Positions 61,103 to 64,000 of a DNA stretch of 64,000 nucleotides are shown piece by piece (within the stretch, counting starts at the first letter, position 1; every line of letters starts with the position of its first letter). The translations under genes were made by a program, and so were the position numbers. Below the pieces are notes generated by a model. That model had not been told where the DNA came from and made no database searches. It saw only the letters and a program-made list of their open reading frames with translations. Location of the stretch: contig NZ_JAUZQF010000020.1 in NCBI RefSeq assembly GCF_030718205.1, forward strand, positions 124,001 through 188,000. The letters are read 5' to 3'. Source of the stretch: Nonomuraea turcica. GTDB lineage: Bacteria > Actinomycetota > Actinomycetes > Streptosporangiales > Streptosporangiaceae.

Positions 61103-62118
61103 TGGCGGGGCCGCCAGCCGAGCTTGGGGCCGAGCTCGGTGGCGATGTCGGTGAGTATCTGCACATAGTCCTCGTGATCGAACGTGAACGGCAGCGCGAA
61201 CGCGACCTCGTCGATCTCCCGGAAGGCGGCATGGTCGTAGAGCCGCTCGGCGATCTCGGTGGAGCTGCCGACGAGATCGGGCGCGAACATCATCCGTGCC
61301 GGGCCCTGGGGGGCGGCGGTTCGGGGCGTGCGCTTGTCGGCGTACTCCTTGTACTTGGCCTGCTGCTCGGACGAAGCTGTGTCGGTGGGGATGACCACCA
61401 GGCCCTGGGAGACGCGGGCGCGGTCGCCGTCAGGGTGGTGCGCGCGGAACTCCCGTACGTGGGAGAGCTGGATCTCGGCGAAATCCTCGGACTTCTCCGC
61501 TTTCACGACGCTGCTGGTCAGGAAGTTCATGGCGTGCTCGCCCGCCCACTGTGCCGAGCGCAGGCTGCCGCCGCCATACCACATGCGGCTGCCGAGGCCG
61601 GGGGAGTGGGGCTGGACCCGGTCGGAGAAGACCTCGAAGCCCTCGACCCCGCGGAAGTCGGTGGCCGGCTCGCCACGCACGAAGCCCAGCAGCCGTCGCA
61701 CGCGTTCGTAGCTGAAGTCCTCGACGTCGCCGGTGTCGGGGTAGAGCGCGTCCTTGACCCGGTCGTAGTGCATGGGCGGGCCGATGCTCATGCCCGGATT
61801 GAGGCGGCCCCCGGACAGGATGTCCACTGTCGCCAGGTCTTCGGCCAGCCGCAGCGGGTTCTCCCAGCCCACGGGGATGACCGCCGTGCCCAGCTCGATG
61901 CGGCTGGTGCGCTGGGAGGCCGCCGCCAGGACGGCGACCGGGGAGGAAATGCCGTACTGCAGATGGCGGTGCCGCACCCACGCACTGTCAAAACCCAGTT
62001 GCTCGCCCAGTTCGATGATCTCGAGCGTCGACTCGTGGCCCCGGCGCGGATCGGCCTCGTCGAACAGCCCGATGGTCAAGAAGCCCAGCTTGCGCAGCGG
62101 TTGCGAGGCCAGCGGCAT
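61099..62118 (-). CDS. LLM class flavin-dependent monooxygenase
   Basis: 339 residues, luciferase-like TIM barrel using FMNH2. Begins KLGFLTIGLFDEADPRRGH; typical segments are LGFDSAWVRHRHLQYG, RIELGTAVIPVGWENPLRLAEDLATVD and GGRLNPGMSIG. ATG 62118 has AAGGGGGAC upstream. Convergent with the sulfur cluster. Could oxidise an organosulfur or acyl-cysteine substrate; the true substrate is unknown. Confidence 0.86.
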   Translation of the reverse strand: MPLASQPLRKLGFLTIGLFDEADPRRGHESTLEIIELGEQLGFDSAWVRHRHLQYGISSPVAVLAAASQRTSRIELGTAVIPVGWENPLRLAEDLATVDILSGGRLNPGMSIGPPMHYDRVKDALYPDTGDVEDFSYERVRRLLGFVRGEPATDFRGVEGFEVFSDRVQPHSPGLGSRMWYGGGSLRSAQWAGEHAMNFLTSSVVKAEKSEDFAEIQLSHVREFRAHHPDGDRARVSQGLVVIPTDTASSEQQAKYKEYADKRTPRTAAPQGPARMMFAPDLVGSSTEIAERLYDHAAFREIDEVAFALPFTFDHEDYVQILTDIATELGPKLGWRPRH

Positions 62119-62288
62119 GTATGTCCCCCTTAGTCCTGTATTTCGACCCAAGATAGCGGGAAATCGTCGCACTGAGACGAGCTCATCACGCCGGACTCCA
62201 TGAGCTGATGGCGCTCGCGGAGCGCGCCGGCCCGCGTGCCCAGTGCCATTTCAGCGGCTCTTGGGCCACCATCGAAGGTGCCCCGTGC

Positions 62289-62633
62289 CTACGGCGTTTC
62301 GATGGCGCTGGTGGTTGCGATCTCGCGCATGCGCCCGGCCAGCACGGAGTCGAGCAGGCCGGGGAAGAGTGCGTCGAGATCGTTGCGACGCAAGCGCACC
62401 AGCCTGGAGCGGCCCTGCACGGTGGTCCAGGTAACGCCCGCCTCGCGCAGCACCCGGTAGTGGTGCGACAGCGTCGTCTGATGAACATCGATCTCGCCCC
62501 CGAGCGCGGTGCAGTTCTCCTGCCCGGTCCGATCGAGCCGCTGGACGATCTCCAACCGCACCGGATCCGCCAGCGCCCGCAGCACCTCCGCCAGCCGGAT
62601 CGCCTCGGTCGCCGGTTGTGTCACCTCACGCAT
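62289..62633 (-). CDS. ArsR family transcriptional regulator
   Basis: 114 residues. HTH: ALADPVRLEIVQRLDRTGQ, then VHQTTLSHHYRVLREAGV and a wing (VQGRSRLVRLRRNDLDALFPGLL). It lacks the metal-binding CxC of ArsR, so a small-molecule ligand is more likely. ATG 62633 has GGGGAG upstream; GTG 62639 is an alternative. Divergent from the MFS gene, with an operator between them. Confidence 0.88.
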   Translation of the reverse strand: MREVTQPATEAIRLAEVLRALADPVRLEIVQRLDRTGQENCTALGGEIDVHQTTLSHHYRVLREAGVTWTTVQGRSRLVRLRRNDLDALFPGLLDSVLAGRMREIATTSAIETP

Positions 62634-62675
62634 CGCCACTCCCCGTGCTCCGCATGCTCACACCTTACCCACTCA

Positions 62676-62703
62676 TTGATGTATGGACAAATATCCATAT
62701 ATT
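62676..62703 (+). promoter_or_regulatory. Promoter of the MFS gene with embedded ArsR operator
   Basis: -35 TTGATG (62676-62681), 16-base spacer, -10 TATATT (62698-62703). Within it, ATGTATGGA (62679-62687) and TCCATATAT (62694-62702) form an inverted repeat (8 of 9 pairs) with a 6-base centre. The AT-rich site fits an ArsR-type repressor, so the divergent regulator probably controls this exporter. Confidence 0.7.
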
Positions 62704-62759
62704 GCTTAGGCTGCCGCTCGATCTACCACCGATTGCTCCCGCGGAAAGGCGGCATTGCC

Positions 62760-63956
62760 GTGTTGAAACGGCTTCTTCCCCTTGCCCTGGCAACCTTCGC
62801 CGTCGGCACCGACGGTTACGTGATCGCCGGCCTGCTCCCTTCCATCGCTACCGACCTCGATGTCTCCACGCCCGCCGCCGGTCAGCTGGTGACGGTGTTC
62901 GCCTTGGTGCTCGCGGTGTCGGCACCCGTCATGGGGACGATCACTAGCGGACTGGACCGGCGTTCCGCGCTGCTGATCGCATTGAGCGTGTTCGTGGTGG
63001 GCAACGCCATCACCGCCTTGGGCACCGGCTACGAGGTGGTGATGATCGCCCGCGTCATCACCGCGATCGGCGCAGGCATCATCACCTCCGCCGCCTCCAG
63101 CACCGCAGCGGCCATCGCGCCCGCCGAACGCCGTGGCACAGCGCTGGCCTTCGTCCTGGGCGGCCTAACCCTGGCGACCGCTTTGGGCCTTCCCCTCGGC
63201 ACGCTGATCGGCCAGGCCGACTGGCACATCACCCTGTGGGCCGTCGCCGGGATCGGCCTCTTCGCGGCTGCTGGGATTGCCGTCGCCCTGCCCAAGGTGA
63301 CGCTCCCCGCCGCCTCGCTGGCCGACCGGCTGCGTCCGCTCAAGCAAGGCCGTGTCCTGGCCCTCCTGACCGTCACCGCCCTGGTCTTCCTGGGCGCCTA
63401 CACCCTCTACACCTACATCGGCCCGGCCCTGCAGGACGCGACCGGCGACTCCCAGTCGCTGCTCACCATCATCCTGCTGGCCTGGGGAGTCGGCACCCTG
63501 GCCGGTAACACCGCTGCCGGACGGCTCGTCGACCGGCACAACCCCGCACGCGTCCTCACCGCAGCCCTCATCATCGCCGCCCTCGTCCTGGCCCTCACTC
63601 CGGTGGCGACCAACGCCCTCGTACCCGCCCTGGCATGGGCCGCGATCTGGGGCGTGGCCATAGGCGTCATCGTGGTTCCACAGCAACACCGGCTCATCGC
63701 CCTCAGCCCCGCCGCCGCGCCCGTTCTGCTCGGCCTCAACTCCTCGGCCATCTACATCGGAGTCGCCCTTGGCGGCGGTCTAGGCGGGCTGGCGCAGGAG
63801 TCGTTCGCCATCGCTTCCGCCGACCTGGGACTGCCGGCCGCAGGCATCACCGCCTTGGCCCTGCTCTGCCACCTGGGCACCGCGCGCCGTCACACCAACC
63901 ACACGCCCGCAGCGTCCGCGCCGACCCCGGCACCTTCAGGGAAGGCCAGGGCGTAA
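62760..63956 (+). CDS. MFS transporter, DHA1 (AraJ/YdhP-like) type, 12 helices
   Basis: 398 residues with 12 hydrophobic segments. The first helix TFAVGTDGYVIAGLLPSIATDL is the AraJ-group signature, and SGLDRRSALL sits in the motif A position. Start GTG 62760 or TTG 62763; AAGG lies ~12 bases upstream. Likely exports sugars or drugs. The Pro/Ala tail (ASAPTPAPSG) is cytoplasmic. The last 44 bases of the window hold nothing recognisable. Confidence 0.88.
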   Translation: MLKRLLPLALATFAVGTDGYVIAGLLPSIATDLDVSTPAAGQLVTVFALVLAVSAPVMGTITSGLDRRSALLIALSVFVVGNAITALGTGYEVVMIARVITAIGAGIITSAASSTAAAIAPAERRGTALAFVLGGLTLATALGLPLGTLIGQADWHITLWAVAGIGLFAAAGIAVALPKVTLPAASLADRLRPLKQGRVLALLTVTALVFLGAYTLYTYIGPALQDATGDSQSLLTIILLAWGVGTLAGNTAAGRLVDRHNPARVLTAALIIAALVLALTPVATNALVPALAWAAIWGVAIGVIVVPQQHRLIALSPAAAPVLLGLNSSAIYIGVALGGGLGGLAQESFAIASADLGLPAAGITALALLCHLGTARRHTNHTPAASAPTPAPSGKARA

Positions 63957-64000
63957 CCCCTCGCGTCCTCCGGTACGTCCCTGGAGGGTCGGCTTAGGGG

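Overview
The window is high-GC actinomycete chromosome, most like Streptosporangiaceae (Nonomuraea-type). This rests on gene content and style: a cmk-der pair, a complete mce lipid-import operon beside an LprG/P55-type pair, many SpoIIE, GAF-ANTAR and sigma-B-type signalling genes, several Ser/Thr kinases, frequent ATGA/GTGA overlaps, and promoters that place the start codon at the predicted transcription start. The genus is an inference.

Layout. 1-5095: tail of a carotenoid oxygenase, cmk, der, a T-box leader whose specifier reads GAC (Asp) ahead of an archaeal-type aspartyl-tRNA synthetase, and a membrane SpoIIE phosphatase. 5043-17616 (minus): P55-like MFS and LprG-like lipoprotein, MarR regulator, small membrane protein, phosphopantetheinyl transferase, then yrbEA-yrbEB-mceA-F plus an Mce-associated protein in one tightly overlapped operon. 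17758-23497: Xaa-Pro peptidase, CBS protein, a (ATQPG)n repeat protein, and an ABC-2 exporter divergent from a GbsR/MarR regulator with a clear operator. 23602-31515: cyclase plus ThDP enzyme, dhaKLM, a decayed sigma-factor gene, acyltransferase, P450, kinase. 31687-40060: kinase with WD40-like repeats, secreted protein, proline catabolism (pruA, putB) with a divergent PucR regulator, GH16-like protein, glycosyltransferase.

40170-46655 is a signalling block (PAS/GAF/SpoIIE protein with substituted metal ligands, GAF-ANTAR, STAS, sigma-B-type sigma factor, RsbW-type kinase) followed by a three-gene operon of unknown function and a small HTH protein. tRNA-Pro(GGG) at 46750 is followed by an IS630-type transposase remnant, then a TetR-controlled sugar ABC importer with a GH2 beta-glucuronidase (47485-53303), then an ISAzo13-type transposase remnant. 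This looks like an acquired glucuronide-use island.

54448-62118 appears to be an organosulfur scavenging unit: a short leader peptide of the actinobacterial RRxHVD...SAxC type, an amino-acid ABC importer with a GNAT acetyltransferase, a sulfonate-type ABC importer, a truncated FMN reductase, a monooxygenase remnant, and a complete luciferase-like monooxygenase. The same 19-bp promoter element (18/19 identical) occurs before the leader peptide and again at the end of the second transporter; each copy has a matched -10 box with an ATG at the predicted start site. The window closes with an ArsR regulator and a divergent MFS exporter sharing an operator.

The most notable items are the duplicated sulfur promoter with its leader peptide, the T-box/AspRS pair, the apparent pseudophosphatase, the paralogous pair at 44834-46141, and the IS-flanked glucuronidase island.
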